From the NCBI RefSeq assembly GCF_005239225.2, contig NC_133301.1, positions 4,241,157 through 4,305,156 on the forward strand: a stretch of 64,000 nucleotides of DNA, given 5' to 3'. Positions 1-13,475 of the stretch are shown in pieces. The translations under genes and the position numbers were made by a program. The stretch is from Populus alba. Lineage: Eukaryota; Streptophyta; Magnoliopsida; Malpighiales; Salicaceae. How positions within the stretch are numbered: position 1 is the stretch's first letter; each line of letters begins with the position of its first letter. A model generated the notes under the pieces. The model made no database searches. It was not told the origin of the DNA and saw only the letters and a list, made by a program, of their open reading frames with translations.

Positions 1-693
1 AAAATTATAGTTTTTGTATTAAAATATTAACTAGTTATACAACTATATCAAATCGGTTAATCAATTGATAGTTATCACACTTCAAAAACATAATATATTT
101 AAATATTATTATTTTAAAACATAATAATTATCCTGGGCCTCTTAAAAATAACAATATTTAAGTAAATATTACATTTTAAAAATGTGATAAGATGGAAGTG
201 CACTTTAGTATTATTGTGGCAAAACTTCTAATTTATTTTTCAAATCCGTTTTAATTGGAAAAATTCCTCCCTTTTTATACGTTCTGTTCCTCTCTCTTTC
301 TTTTGTGGTCAATCAATTGTATCGCACCCTCGGGAATCGGTACCAGTGCTGCGGTCGCAACGGAGGGTTGCGTCATAATCATTAGTCATAAAGTACTGCA
401 TGCCATGATGTTGAAGGTGACAAAAAAAGAAGATAATTGAATCAAAAGACACTTTATTAGTTGGCCTGTGAAAGAAATTAAAAAGACCCTTTATAAAGAG
501 GTTACAGTTCATCAATTCATATAATGGGATTTATTATTTGTACACTTTTACACTCATAGTAGCACGAAGTGCCCGTCAAACATACCGTCAAACAAAACAT
601 CTGAGTAGCAATCATATTAGAAATCGCAGAAAGAAAAAAAGAAGAAGAAGAAACCTGAACAGAAATTAATCAGGAGGTAAATTAATTAAAATA
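1..693. other. 3' flank of the SKM1-like gene, no gene seen
   Basis: AT-rich DNA downstream of the minus-strand receptor gene. Short open frames around 255-515 exist on both strands but match no family I know and have no splice context. The 600-690 stretch is GAA-rich and probably lies in or near the 3' UTR of the receptor gene. Confidence 0.5.
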
Positions 694-3600
694 CTAAAAA
701 GGGGAAGAAAACTCCAGACCTAATACACAAGAACTCGTCTTCAAAACAGACTCTAGGGTTTTCGATACTTCATTTGCACATGGTCGAGCAGTGGGCTCAG
801 TCGCTGTGCATTGTAGAGCCAAATTCATCGTCTCGACCATCTCATTCTCATTAATCGATGCATTCCTTCTTATCGTTGGATCAATCCACATATCTAGATG
901 ACAATCCGAGTAGCAATAACGGGCCCACTTGACGATGCTCTCGTGCACGCCAAATTCAGCATCCGCCGGGCCTTTTCCGGTTAATAATTCAATAAGGACG
1001 AGACCAAATCCATACATGTCGCTCTTCTCAGATATGTCTTTAGTGTCTCTGGTTTCTACAAGACGGAAGTAATATAACCTAATGTTAAGTTTATGGTGTA
1101 CATGCATGGACATAAAGCAAGACCATGCATTAGCCAAGGTATTATGGATTACACATGCAAATTGATTTTTTTTTTCTTTTGAAGATATATAAGCATGCGG
1201 ATTCTTTTAATATTATCACATCTTTGCCAAAGAAGAATGGCTAGCATTTTTCATATATATTAATTAGAAGGTCCCGAAGTGCCCCACATTTTCATAAACA
1301 ATCCAATTAATCTGATAAGTTTTGAGAAGTGTAGGCTTAGAAAATAGTAAACTAGTACTAATAATGTAGTTTTACCTGACGACACTAATAATTTAAGGTT
1401 GACGCGTGCATGGACAGAACCTTTTAGCATGCCCATAGCGCATAATTGGACTTTTGTTTACATCCCTATGACTGCTAGATTCTTATTGGTCAACTAAAGT
1501 AATTAAAACAAAGAAGTAAAACTTACTATTTTTCTGACAAATGTATACCTCTTTAATTATTCCTAATGTTTGGATTACCATTCAGATACAGTTTATTACC
1601 GTTGGTAGCAAGGAGAGAAATAGACCAGTTACCTGGGGCAGCATAAGCTGAAGAAATGAAGCTCTTGGTACTGTTGTCGATGGAAAACGAGCCGGGAAGG
1701 CTTACTATGAGATGCGGTTCATATTTTCCATCAACGATAATTTTTCCTGGTGACAAGTAACCAACAAGAACTCTCGGCGAACAATAACAATGCAAGAATC
1801 GGAGGGCTTTTGCGATCCCGATTGCAATTTGTTGCCGTCGTTGCCAACTTAAACTCCGAAGAACTTCACTCAATTGTTTTCCATCTATGTATTCATGCAC
1901 AACATATGCACCCTTGTTGGACCGGCATAGTCCAAATAACTTGACAATGTTAGGATGCTGGAGCTTGCCAAGTTCAGCAACTTCGGACGGCGGAACTGAG
2001 TTCACATCATTCGTTTTCTTTAGGATAAACTGCATGTCGTTTGTAATGGACTTCCCTTTGTAAGAAGCTCCTTCTTTGCCTCTAGATATCAATTTTTCTT
2101 CTTTCAGGGACATTATAATATCCTCAATTGATATCGATCTCGAGACCTTCGAATTGAATAACAGCAGCTCCCATGTCCCGTCCTCATTTTCGAGTACTCT
2201 TTTGAGTTCCGAATTCCTTTTTCCTCGAATGAAAACAAATCCAGAAGCAACTAGAGCAAGCAACACTAGAGCGCCAAGACTACAGGCAACATAAAACCAC
2301 CACAGAGGACTCTTCACCCTTCTGCATGGAGGCAAGCCGCTAGTCTTATCACCGCCGCAAAGATCATTTCCTGCAACAGCACTTGCATTTATGGCAAGAA
2401 ATGCTCCTGTGGAGGGCAAACTACCATGGAAATGATTATGAGAGATGTTCACTTGAACAAGGGATTCTTCTTTTCCCAAATTGGCTGGTACTTCCCCGGA
2501 TAGTTCATTGTATGACAAATCAAGCTGACCGAGAACTGGCATTTCAGCGAAACTAGCAGGGATTTGGCCACTGAGCTTATTCTGACTAAGGTCTAAACTC
2601 ACAAGCTTTTTGCATGAAGATAGCTCGTCTGGGATTTCACCAGAGAGCTTGTTTTTGCTTAGATTTAGTTGCATTAGATCTGATAAGCTCCCAAACTTAT
2701 TCGGAATAGCACCTGAGAATTGATTATGAGACAGGTCCAAATTCTCAAGATTGTCGCTGCCGAACGAGTCTGGCAAGCCCCCAAAAAAACTGTTTCTGGC
2801 CAAACTCAGCATTTGAAGTGAAGGCATCTCCCATTTTTTCGAGTCAATCCTGCCCAAAAGTTTGTTAGCAGAGATGTCCAAGAAGTACACAAGTGGAAGT
2901 TTGGTGAATTCTGATGATAATTCACCAGACAGGCTGTTATCTTGGAGGCGTATCCGCCGCATGCTTTTGCAAGAACTCAAACTCTTTGGTATTTCACCTT
3001 CAAGAGAATTGGAGAAGAGAATGAGCTTAAAGAGATTCCCAGAACTGCATAACCCTTCAGGTATTCTTCCAGAGAGAGAATTGGTGGAAAGGTCTAAGAC
3101 AGTGAGATTGTTATGTTTTCCAAGATCTTTTGGAATCTCACCAGATAAGTTGTTAGACCAAAGTTGAAGAACTTGAAGACGAGGCAAGGAGCTTAAAGCG
3201 ACGGGGATTTTCCCAGTGAAGTGGTTGGAGAAAAGATGAAGAATCTCTAAACTTTTCAACTGAATAATGAGTTCTGGGATCTCACCTGATAAGAAATTAT
3301 CACTAAGATCAAGTGAAATCAACTTCGTGAGACCAAAAATAGATTTAGGAATAGGACCAGTAAATTTATTTTGGTAGAGATAGAGGTATCGAAGATCAGT
3401 GAGGTTTCCTAAAGATGATGGGATTTGTCCAATGAGATTGTTGTAGACAAGATCAAGATGATTCAAAGAAATTAACTGGCCTATTTCTGTAGGAATTTCA
3501 CCAGAAAGATTGTTATAGCCCAAGTAAATCAACTTCAAGCTTCTCATTTGGCCTAATTCATGTGGAATTTGGCCAACTAATTGATTAGACGCCAAAGTAA

Positions 3601-4183
3601 AGACCTTCAAACTTGTCAACTTCGTTATCGAGGGAGGAATTTTACCCACCAAAGCATTGCCACCAAGATCAAGAAATTTTAGACTAAAAAAGGATCCTAT
3701 TTCTAGAGGAATTTTCCCGGACAGCATGTTATTGGATAGATCTAATGTTTCCAGGAGGGGAATTGAGCCACTTGGTATGGGGCCAGTGAAATTATTGTTG
3801 CTAAGATTGAGGAACCTAAGTGACGAGCTAAAGAATATATCATCAGGAAGTTTACCAGAAAGCTGATTGCTTGAGAGATCAATAGTTTGAATATATGGGA
3901 AATGGAAGATTAAAGAGATAATTTTTCCAGAGATGTTTTTCCCTGAGAGCTCAATCCCACTAATGTGAGAGGAGTTTGTGCAAGTGATTCCTAGCCAATT
4001 GCAAAAAGTGGCAGAGGTATTCCAGCTTGAGAGATACTTGGAAGGGTCATTGAGTGAAGATTTGAAAGACAAGAGAAGCTCAAGTTCCTGATTCTCTGCA
4101 TGCAACATCCGGGAATTCAAGAACAAGAACAAGAGCATGAACAACAACATTGGACATGGTTGAGGCCTTTTTGTGGATTCCAT
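694..4183 (-). CDS. SKM1: LRR receptor-like protein with a probably inactive kinase domain (SKM1/At2g25790 type)
   Basis: Two exons on the minus strand, 4183-1633 and 1055-694. The junction is a GT donor (1632-1631) and an AG acceptor (1057-1056). Splicing restores the APE motif of kinase subdomain VIII (AAP/ETRDTKDISEKSD), which strongly supports the intron. The product is 970 residues. I chose the ATG at 4183 because the longer open frame starts at a TTG. Order of parts: signal peptide (about 1-38), LRR N-cap with two Cys near 70-77, about 20 plant-type LRRs (LxGxIP), a second Cys pair near 612-622, a membrane span near 627-650, then a kinase-like domain (about 690-960). The glycine loop is degenerate, and the HRD and DFG positions read GYLSP and SLPG, so catalytic Asp residues are missing. 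Arabidopsis SKM1 (At2g25790), listed as probably inactive, acts as a peptide receptor in pollen-tube growth; an equivalent ligand here is inference. The C-terminal half (GFGLVLIELLTGKGPAD) is well kept. Confidence 0.9.
1056..1632 (-). other. Intron of the SKM1-like gene
   Basis: A 577-bp phase-1 intron inside the kinase-coding region. It begins GTAACT and ends TTGTAG on the minus strand. It is AT-rich and contains no recognisable repeat. Confidence 0.85.
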
Positions 4184-4287
4184 TGATGACAAAATCTCTC
4201 CCCCTTGGTCCAAAAGAAGGTGTTTGTCTTAGTCCCTCGGATCTGAAGCTGCTAACATGTCATGAAAAGCACATATCAACACAGCTT

Positions 4288-4295
4288 TCTTTATA
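4288..4295 (-). promoter_or_regulatory. Candidate TATA box of the SKM1-like gene
   Basis: TATAAAGA on the minus strand, about 105 bp upstream of the ATG at 4183. That would give a 5' UTR of about 75 nt. No transcript evidence; other AT-rich sites nearby could serve. Confidence 0.35.
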
Positions 4296-5611
4296 GAATC
4301 ATTATTTTTCTTGGAAGTGCATATAAAACGTATATTTATCAAAACTAACAGAAATAAAAAGAAAAAAAAAAAAAACAACTCAAAAATGAATCATAAGGTT
4401 TTTCACTAAAAACAATAAGAGCATGAACTTACTGTTTTTGCATGCATGTACTGTGGTTGAACCAATTCCACTCCTATACCCTGTGCCAAATTATAACCAA
4501 GCAAAATTAGATGACAAATGAATTACAGAATGAAAAGAAAAACCATATATACTCTGCCTGAAGGGGAAAAAAAACCTTAAATCCAATGAAAATAATTTGA
4601 AGATGTCCTAGTTCACCTATGAAAAAAGTGTTATAAGAACCTTTTTAGCGTAATATAAGCAAGAGAAGAAGCATAGAAACTTAGGTAAAATGTCTAGTGA
4701 CGTACCAAAATATCATCATTAGAGCACAGTAAAATTCAAAGATTAGCAATAATTTGTTCGAAACAAATTACTTGGATCGAAAGAGTAGAGTAGGAAAGGA
4801 AATGCTGAAAAACTCTAACTGTAGCGGATATATAGTGAGTAAGATGGAGGCTGAGAGGAACAAGGAGATTTTGAGTTCATAAATAGGAGAATTTAGTAAA
4901 TAAATGAATTGGAGTTATAATTACAAAAGTGCACCTTGATTTTTTGAAGAGTGTTTGAACACGGACGGTTGAAAGAGAAATAGGGACAGATGTTGGAAAA
5001 GCTTTTAGTTTTGTCGGATATTACCGAAATACTCTTTTGACTGATGACTTGGGATAGTGGTAATGATTTCTGTAACCGTTGAAAAGTTTAAAGTTTCATG
5101 GAACAAGGGGATTTGCCTTTGATATTCTACTTAATTACCATAATGAGATTTACGTCGCATTTGATATTTTGCTAATGTGAATAGAGCTTTGCGTTTGTAA
5201 GATTCAACATGAAATATGGTTTGTATTTAAAAAAAAAAAAAAACATGGTTAAAGAAGTACATGGATTAAAGTTAAATTTAAAAATAAATTTAAAAATTTT
5301 ATTGTAAATTATTTTAGAAATAATTAGTGAATGAAAAATTGAATCTAAAAATATTATTAATAGATATTTTACGTGAAATCCAAAAGTCCATGTCTCGAAT
5401 TAAAAATATATTAATTTTTTTTAATATTTATATAGTGAAGTGTTGAAGAGTTAAAAATAAGTTTTAATAAAGTAAATGTAAGCTTAAATTATTTATGCAT
5501 GCTTGGCTTGACTTGGACATGATCCCTAGATTGGAACTTTTAGGGTTTTTTTTTTTTTTTTTTTTTTGTAGAATGAATAGTTTGAACAATAACCTTCCAC
5601 TTCTTAAATAG
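4296..5611. other. Intergenic region upstream of the SKM1-like gene
   Basis: AT-rich, with homopolymer tracts (A at about 5229-5243, T at about 5546-5568) and no coding signal on either strand. It probably includes the distal promoter of the receptor gene. Confidence 0.5.
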
Positions 5612-5749
5612 TTAATTTTTAAAGAAAAACATCTGTTTTTAAGAAAAATATGAAGTTTTTATTTCTTTTATGGATGGTAATTAATTTTTAAAGAAAAACA
5701 TCTGTTTTTAAGAAAAATATGAAGTTTTTATTTCTTTTATGGATGGTAA
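5612..5749. repeat. Perfect 69-bp tandem duplication
   Basis: Two identical 69-bp units, 5612-5680 and 5681-5749, each starting TTAATTTTTAAAGAAAAACA and ending GGATGGTAA. I see no mismatch, so the duplication is recent. Confidence 0.9.
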
Positions 5750-6646
5750 TTAATTAAGGCAAAAATGTGAGAATTCATATACCAATTCTAATTTCAAAAG
5801 TCATTACAAAAAGGGTTAAAGAAGAGATGTTCTACACATAAAGCAACAATTCATTTAACTTATTCTCTTTATATTGTTTTCTCAAGTTCTTTTTGCCTTT
5901 AGTTTTTTTTTACTTTTTGCCTCATTTCCTCTCTCTAGAACTTAGGTTCTTGTCTTAATAGAGTGATCTTGAGTTTTATTCCTTTGACTTTGTGAACCTT
6001 GTTCACAAGGACAACTAAACAAGATAATGTTATTGAAATTCTAAGAGGTTTATTGATATCATTATGCTCTCTCATTAGATGAGCAGTAAAACATTAAGTG
6101 AAAATGATTGATAATTGACAACATTAAATTTTCATCTATATCAAAATCTACTTGCCTCAACAAGTAAATACCTTAAATTATTTTAGTTTATTTTAATCAA
6201 ACTTATAAATAAAATTGCATAGTAAACTAAATAATTATGATCGCTAATCTACTTATTTTGAATAGCAATTATTTCATTAGAGAAATATGTATTTATTGTC
6301 ATTGGTATTTAGGACAATATAATGGAAACGTAAAAATGAAGGGTTGATGTTAATACTCCCAATCTAGCTAGGTATTTGCAGTGAGATATTCTCACATTAT
6401 TTTTCATTGACTAAGCATAAAGTTTCTTGGAATAGGTAGGCAGATCATCCATATTTAAGCTCGCATAGGAATAGAATCACTAATCTTACAAGAAAAAAAG
6501 CCCTAATAAGTTCCTTGAATGCCTATCATGTGAGTGAGACTCGGTTTGAATTCGCTAATCATTAAAGCATCTAGCAATGTGTTGCCATTGGTTATTTACA
6601 ATACTTTTGTCAGAAGAAATTATGGAAAATAATGAGTTCAGATTCT

Positions 6647-6677
<31 letters not shown>

Positions 6678-7156
6678 TTTCACTTTACTCTGCCATTACA
6701 TAAATGGTAGCTATGATAGCCATGAGACTCTGCATTGAACTGTAAATTCGATGGAGAATCGAGGGCTATTTAACTTTCTTTCCTCGCATGTAAAAGCAAA
6801 AATCATGAACCCCTTTCGTCTGGACTCTTATGATTATCTTGGATTCTCTTCTCAGTAGAAAAAGATCAAAGCTCCAGTACAAAAGCATGGAAGGATATGA
6901 GAAGACCTGCAAAGTGGGGCTGTCAAAAGATTAGTATAAATCAAAAAGAAGCCAAAGAAAGAGAGCAAAGCAGATGGAATGATAGAAAAAGTTGAGTGTC
7001 TTTACGTTACACTTATGCTGTCTCGTGCACACCCTTTCCTTTCTATCCCTTTGTTCTCTTGAAGAGGAAGGCGAGAGGGACCCACCATCTCTTTCTCCAA
7101 GGAATATACCCGGCATGCTGTCCTCATCTCCATTTTCTAGGTTTTTACACTTTCAT
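5750..7156. other. Intergenic, with a CTT/GAA microsatellite
   Basis: AT-rich DNA without a supported gene. A CTT-type microsatellite lies at about 6641-6677. The 6880-7150 segment is more GC-rich than its surroundings, but its open frames on both strands match nothing I know. Confidence 0.45.
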
Positions 7157-7334
7157 GGGGGTGTTTGGAATTGCATTTTTAAATATTTTGAAATTATATT
7201 TATTTAAAATGAATTTTTTTATATTTTTAAATTATTTAGGTATGTTAATATTAAAAAAAAAAAACTTATTTTAATATATTTCTAAACAAAAATACTTTAA
7301 ACCATCATCATTACTATAATTTCAAACAAATCCT
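7157..7334. mobile_element. MITE-like dispersed repeat, copy 1
   Basis: Starts GGGGGTGTTTGGAATTG and ends near TTTCAAACAAATCC, with an AT-rich middle and no coding. It belongs to the same family as the copies near 22.2, 29.0, 29.8, 37.8, 46.5 and 50.5 kb. Termini are eroded. Confidence 0.5.
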
Positions 7335-10271
7335 TAATATCACTTGACTGGCATCAACATCTATATCCAATCTCCATTTTTTTATTTTTTTTTCAATTAA
7401 AACCTACTTTTAGTTTCTGTTTTTTTTTAATACAAAGTTGATGTTAACAACCAAAATATTTTTCTTTTTCTTGAGAAATATATTAGTATGTGGTAGTGAA
7501 CAACCAAAAGACGCACTCTAGAGGATATTTGTTTTAATTTGTTAAGCATGCCGTATTTGCTACGAGTGATATGATATAATAATGATAATTGCTCAATATT
7601 CCACATTTACTGGCTTTTGAGGCCACTAGGAATCTGTCACTAGTTTAATTTCTTTCAACGGGGTACAAGGCAAAACACTAAGAAGATAATATTAAAACTG
7701 AAAAAAAAAAGACTAAGATGCATAGTGTATTAATATGAATCAAGATTTATTGTACTAGGAATAACAACATAAAATTGTCTTTTTATGAGATTTCTTTATT
7801 ATTATTGAATTTATTGAAATAAAAAAAATTTATATAATTGTAAAGTATAATAAAATAACTGAATTACTTTTATAAATAAAAAATATTAAATTAGTATTGA
7901 AAAGCTTTTTAGTCTTTTCATTCTTTTTTTTAACACAGTAAAATAATTTAATTATATTTTTTAAAAAAGTTACTAAACTAGCTTCTAGAGACTTTTTCTT
8001 ATTATCAACTAATTGTTTTTGTTATAATAAAGTTAATTTAGGAGTAATTTGATATTTTACTAAATATAAAATATTATTAAAAAAACTGGCTAGTATGTGC
8101 AATGCACACGTTAGCAGATTAACGACACTCATGTTCTTTAGAAGGTGATAAAATCATACTGGTGGCTCCTCTATGATGGGTAGCATGTGTGGCCAACACC
8201 TTCGGTTTGGCATCACTAATCTTTTTTTTTATTTTCTTTCTCTTCCGTAATTTTTATGCTTATCCCTCTAAATTTTTTAAGCAATCTTTTAATTTGTTTT
8301 TACCTTCAAAGTTGATCTATGTTATTTTGATTACCATTTATATTATTCAAAATAATTTATAAAATTATAGTTTGTTTTCAATTTTATTATCTTTTAATTT
8401 TATTATCTGTTAAATTTTATCCTCATTCTTTTGAATGTTTTTTTTCTTTGTTTTAAAACTTATATTTTTTTAATTTCATCCTTAAATATTTATTTAATTG
8501 GAAATTAAGCTCAATTATTTTTTATTTGCTTTCTATAGAATTTTTCACCAAATTTAAAAATAACTCAGATTATCTCGAGTCCTTTTATATGTAGTTCTCT
8601 ATTAAGTTTAGATTTTTTGAAAAAAAAAATTATTTTTTAAATTAAATTAATTAATTGATTAAATATAAGTATGAAATGCTCACTTTATGATATTCTGTTT
8701 GGTTTACTGTTTGGGTCATTGCTTTTAACAACACGAATAGTCTTTTTTCGATGTCGTCATGGAACTTTTCAAAATGACATTAAAACCATCTTATTGAGCT
8801 CTTTTTGGTAGTGAGGCAGTGTCCATAGTTGAGCAACAATGAGTCTTCAATGAATTTTTTTTCTTCTCCTCCCAAGTATAATATTGATAATTTATTTTTT
8901 ATAGTTAATTACTATTAATTTTTTGGTTTTATTTAGTTTTATTATCTTTTTTTAATCATATTATTAAATTAACTGAGTTTATTAAACCTAACCAAGTCTA
9001 TAATACAAGTCTTAAATTTTTTGCTTTTAAAAAAGTATTACCAGCATTTAAATATTAAATTTTACGACACCCATCACTTACCACAAGCCATCTCTATATA
9101 GTATTACACTATTGGCCTATTGGCTCGAAATGCCAGTTGTATTACTTATGCTTTTAATTTTATTATTCGTTAGTATTTTATAATATTTCAGTTTTTAAAT
9201 AAGGCTAAAATAAAATTAAGGCTTTAAAAATTGGATAGTCCAAGTTTATCTAGATTTTTATATTTTGTATAGTTTGTACAATTTCTTATTGTCAAAGTTT
9301 TGGGCACTATGTTAATATAAATATAGGAAAATATCAGATGCTAATTCTTCTTGCCTTTGAGTAGTTATATGGAAAAGTTAACTTATGCCAATGTGTTGTA
9401 AAGAGCTTTACCATCCAAAACTAGGTTTAGTGCTTTGTTTTTGTACTTGTACTGATTGATGAAGGAGGCATGAGTGGACCTAGCCGACCATTTCCTCGGA
9501 ACAAGGGTCTGATCTATTTATTTTTGAATTTATATGGGGTTTTATGCTATTAATTACCTAGCTAGTGGTCCACAGAGGATCACTTAACGAAAACTTTAAT
9601 ATTACTTTGGATTTGATGAGGACTCCCAGCAAGAACATTGTCATGCACTCTCTTTTGGTTGCTCCTCTTTTTTCAAAAGAATAGATTTTCATTGCATTAT
9701 GATCTATAAATGTCGGGCGCGAAGGTCCACTAGGGAACAAAACTGTTAATATCATCAATATTTTTTTACAAAATTATTCAATTTTTCTAAAAGGAATTCA
9801 ATTAATTATAGTCAATCACTTCATTTTATGTTAAATTAATTCCATTAATAATATATCGATTACTATAGAAAAAAAAAAAAAAAAAAAAGCTTCATTTTAT
9901 GCGCATGAAACTCAGCAAATGTACTTCTAATTTTGGTTATTAAGTGGGTGGATTATTAATATCCAGATATATCTATGAACAAGTTGTGGGAAAAAAGAAA
10001 TATTAGTAGGAGGCTCGAATCAAGAAGACATAAATAGTTCTTAATTAATCAAACGCTTCATTGGCTGCTCAAGTAATTAGAGTTTGGTGATGAATGATAA
10101 AGCACTTCATTACCCCGTAATCCTTCAAGAATTTAGCAATTTAATTAATCCCACGCATTTCTATACCGGTTAAGCTTGAACCAACTGTGATTAATAGACC
10201 TGTGGTCTAGCAGGTGAGCTTATTACAAGCAATATGAATATTAACCAATTCAGTAACTATCATGACAATAC
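7335..10271. other. AT-rich intergenic DNA, nothing recognised
   Basis: Long stretch with no family-like open frame. It holds A and T tracts (for example A at about 9870-9888) and scattered fragments of old repeats. The 66-codon minus frame at 9558-9758 matches nothing known to me. Confidence 0.5.
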
Positions 10272-10716
10272 TGTTGTGTGTGGAAGGCACACATCTAGTT
10301 GCAAATCAGGTTGCAAATAAATAAATAAATAAATAAAAAGAAGATTTGAATGCTACAAATTAGGCTTGAAGTTTTCATGGCTGCAAATTAGGAGGAAAGA
10401 TTCTTGGTTGTTTATTAGAAGAAATTATGGCTGAAAATGGAATGCATGTTTCCCATTTCAACTATAAATAGAGAGCTTGTGAGAGTTGAAAAATACACAA
10501 CAACAATACATTGAGAGCAAGAGAGAAGGGAGGCAATTACAAAGAGATTGAGAGAGTTGAGTTGAGAAGAGTTTTCTCCTTTTACATTATTGTAGATTAT
10601 AATTTTATTTTCATTTAGTAAGACTTCTAGCTATGCGGATGTAGCCAATTACTGAACCACAATGTGTCTTGATTTTGGGCATCAATCTCAAGTCTTAGTA
10701 ATTAGTATTAGAGCTT
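10272..10716 (+). mobile_element. Ty1/copia-type LTR with a degenerate primer binding site
   Basis: Looks like an eroded LTR. It has a CTATAAATAG promoter box at 10462-10471 and a purine-rich leader with repeated GAGAG blocks. A segment reads GGATGTAGCC ... GAACCACAATGTG, as in many plant copia LTRs. It is followed by TTAGTATTAGAGCTT at about 10702-10716, a mutated form of the initiator-tRNA-Met binding site (TGGTATCAGAGC). No matching second LTR and no gag or pol was recognised downstream, so this is a solo or truncated LTR. The left end is uncertain. Confidence 0.6.
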
Positions 10717-12928
10717 TAAGTAGCAAACAAAGTTTGTTTAATTTTTATCAAAAAATAAAAAGGTTTAAAAATGTGTTTTAAACATACCATTATGATAAGG
10801 ATGTCGAAACAAAAATATTTGTAAAAACCACGTGCAAAATAAAAATCATAGTAAGCCTAATGCACACTACATGCCAAAAGAATGAAGCCCGCATGCCTCC
10901 ACCATCCCAAGTACCTTCCTTACACACTACTCATCGTTATCAATAATAACCTAGTTCATAACCTTCTTTATTCTTAGATGACATTTATGCAATGCTTTAA
11001 GGTTAGATGACATGCATATGTCCTTACAAGTTTTGAAATGTAGGTCGCCCTATTTGATGTTCCATCATCATAGGGTATCTTTGTTTGCTATCCAAAATCT
11101 TATTTGTTCTTTCGATGCACTAACTCGTTTAAGTTTATCGTGTACCAGTCCTCCATTCAAATGTAAATGTAGTGCCCATATTGAGTTGTTCGCAACGATT
11201 AATGCTTTCATTGGTTATCAAGCATAACCATACCTCCAAGTGTAATGCTTCTTTGATTCATCATAAAGAACCTTAACAAATCATTCATCTCCTGGATTCT
11301 CAAGAACTATTCTCTTATTAGTAGTTGTGTGCATCCTGCCAAAAATAATCAAGAGGTTTTCTAGTGTCGATCTCATCCTAGATTGTCAATCATCCACGAA
11401 GTTACCTTTAGTTGAAACATACTCTTCAAGTATATATCATCATCAACCTTTATGGAACTATCAAGTCGTTTAGACATACATCTCATAGCTTGCAATAAAA
11501 GACTCATTATTATATACTCAAAATTCTTCTCAATGAATTCCTCTCAACCCATCTAATCAGATTATGAAAAGAAATGCATTGACATCATCAATGATGTTCT
11601 TTTTATCACCCACATTCAGTAGTGAAATGCACCTTGGGCTTTAAAACAAATTTTTCCACAATCAGTCTTAATGGTGTCCTTCCTTCCGATATTCCTTCAA
11701 AATGTTCTCATGTGATTACATCTTACAGGAGTCATAGACATGTTTAAAGGGATAAACCTAGATGAAGATATGAAAATGTCCTTTAAGTATAGTGTTACTC
11801 TCAATTGCTGCTGGAGTTCACTAGATCATGGACTGTCTTTGAACAACATCGCTCTTAGTTGATCTAAATGTGCTTGTTCACTAATTATCTTTCTTTGAAC
11901 AATATTGCTTTCAATTCACTGATTCATCATTTGATTATCTTTCTTTGCCCCTCAGCTAATCTAAATATTGTTTATTTTCCTTTCCAATATCCATTGTATT
12001 GCCCCCAGTTGGTCAAATTTTCAAGAATGATCAAGAAGTGTCAATGTCATTTTTGTCAAGGATTTTGCAAACTTGGTCGATGTACTTTTTTGTTTAAAAA
12101 TCTTTCTTGTTCTAGAATCAACTCTCACATTTCAAAGATCATGTCTATTCAAGTCTAATTATTGAAATGAAATCAAAAGGAAGCCAGTTTTTTAAAAGTA
12201 TCTTTGAAAATCAAGTTCCTTTGGTCAAAGACCCAACACATGTCTTTTAATAAATACAGTCATTTGATTGTCTTGTATTTTGAAAACAAAAATTGACCCA
12301 TTGTAAGATTAAAATAGATTTTTCCAATGGTTGTTTGTGTCGATTTTAATCTCTGATCTTGGGTATATTATTTGATAATACATGATGAGGTGACCTTCTG
12401 TGAATTTAAAAAAAAAAAAAAAAAGCTCAAGTCAAAACTCGAGGCTTTATTAAAAAATATTGTTCCTTTTAAGCACCTATTTTATCAGTGTTGTCACTCA
12501 TTTTTTTTTTTAGCCATAGCTAAAAGAGATGGTGTATATCCCTTTTAGATCGAAGGCAAGAGTTTAGTTCAAAGTTGCTAGAAGATTGACAAAAGCAAAG
12601 AAGAAATAATTCTTTTTCGAACCCCTGTTTCAGTTGGCATCTGCTCTCCTTATCCTTCTCCTTTGTTGCTAAAATTGTCAGGATTCTTAGGTTAATTAGG
12701 GGTCTTTATAATGTAAATTTGTTCCTTTATTATCGGGTCTTTAAGGTTGGATAAATCCCTTAAAAGTTGCACTAAAACACCGATTATACCGTTGTCACAA
12801 TTTTTTGTTCCAACTTAGGCTTTGATTTTAATTTGGTTTCGTGTAATATCCAACCATCCCGGCTATATTATGTCACTCATGACATGTTGAAAAATTGACC
12901 TCCACCTTTATTGGATCCTAGGGCTCAC
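10717..12928. other. Non-coding or unrecognised decayed element
   Basis: Contains short open frames on the plus strand (11012-11227, 11868-12158) that I cannot assign. The composition is less AT-rich than the flanks, which fits an old, heavily mutated transposon. No motif is preserved well enough to name it. Confidence 0.35.
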
Positions 12929-13475
12929 TATTCTTATAGCAGACTCTCAGTCAAATTAGGACGCTCGGCATTGTCAGTTTCCTGAATTAGATCAGGAGAT
13001 TTTTTCTTACCATCCAGGTTGTTGTAGTTTCTGTACTTTAAAACGAATTTATCTCATTCTTAATTCTTCATGAAAGTTATAGTCCTATACACGTAGATGA
13101 ATTTTGGTTTTTAAATCGCTTGATTTCGATATCAAAAGCTCAAGATATTCTCATTTGAATATCTAAACGTGAAAATAGAGAATTCTACCATGAACATGAT
13201 TCTGACCCGAGTTTTTCACTAAAGACTTTGCTTCCATCATGATTTTGTTGGTCGTTATTCTTAGGTTATACTCTCATTCATATCAAGATGCTCGGTATTT
13301 GTCAATTTTTGAATCAAATCAAGAGACCCTTTTTTTACCAACCAGATTGTTGCCCGATTATGTTCTTTAAAATAATTTTATCTCACCTCGAATCCTTCAT
13401 GAAAGTTGTAGTCCTACATATGTAGATGAATTTAGATTTTTAAGTTGCTTGATTTCGATATCAGAAGCTCAAGTG
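12929..13475. repeat. Pair of diverged direct repeats, offset 327 bp
   Basis: The segments starting at 12929 and 13256 align over about 220 bp. Shared landmarks include GCTCGG (12963 and 13290), AATCCTTCATGAAAGTTGTA-like text, a GTAGATGAATTT-like stretch and CTTGATTTCGATATCA. The copies have many substitutions. They resemble the non-coding part of a plant gypsy element; that assignment is inference. Confidence 0.65.

Noticed and set aside
4184..4213. Ten extra N-terminal codons for the SKM1-like protein
   Set aside because: The upstream start is a TTG; the ATG at 4183 gives a normal signal peptide start.
6880..7150. A microRNA precursor or short gene
   Set aside because: No known mature miRNA sequence recognised and no convincing hairpin by eye.
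10717..12928. A host gene in the less AT-rich stretch
   Set aside because: Frames are short and broken on both strands, and I could match no domain.
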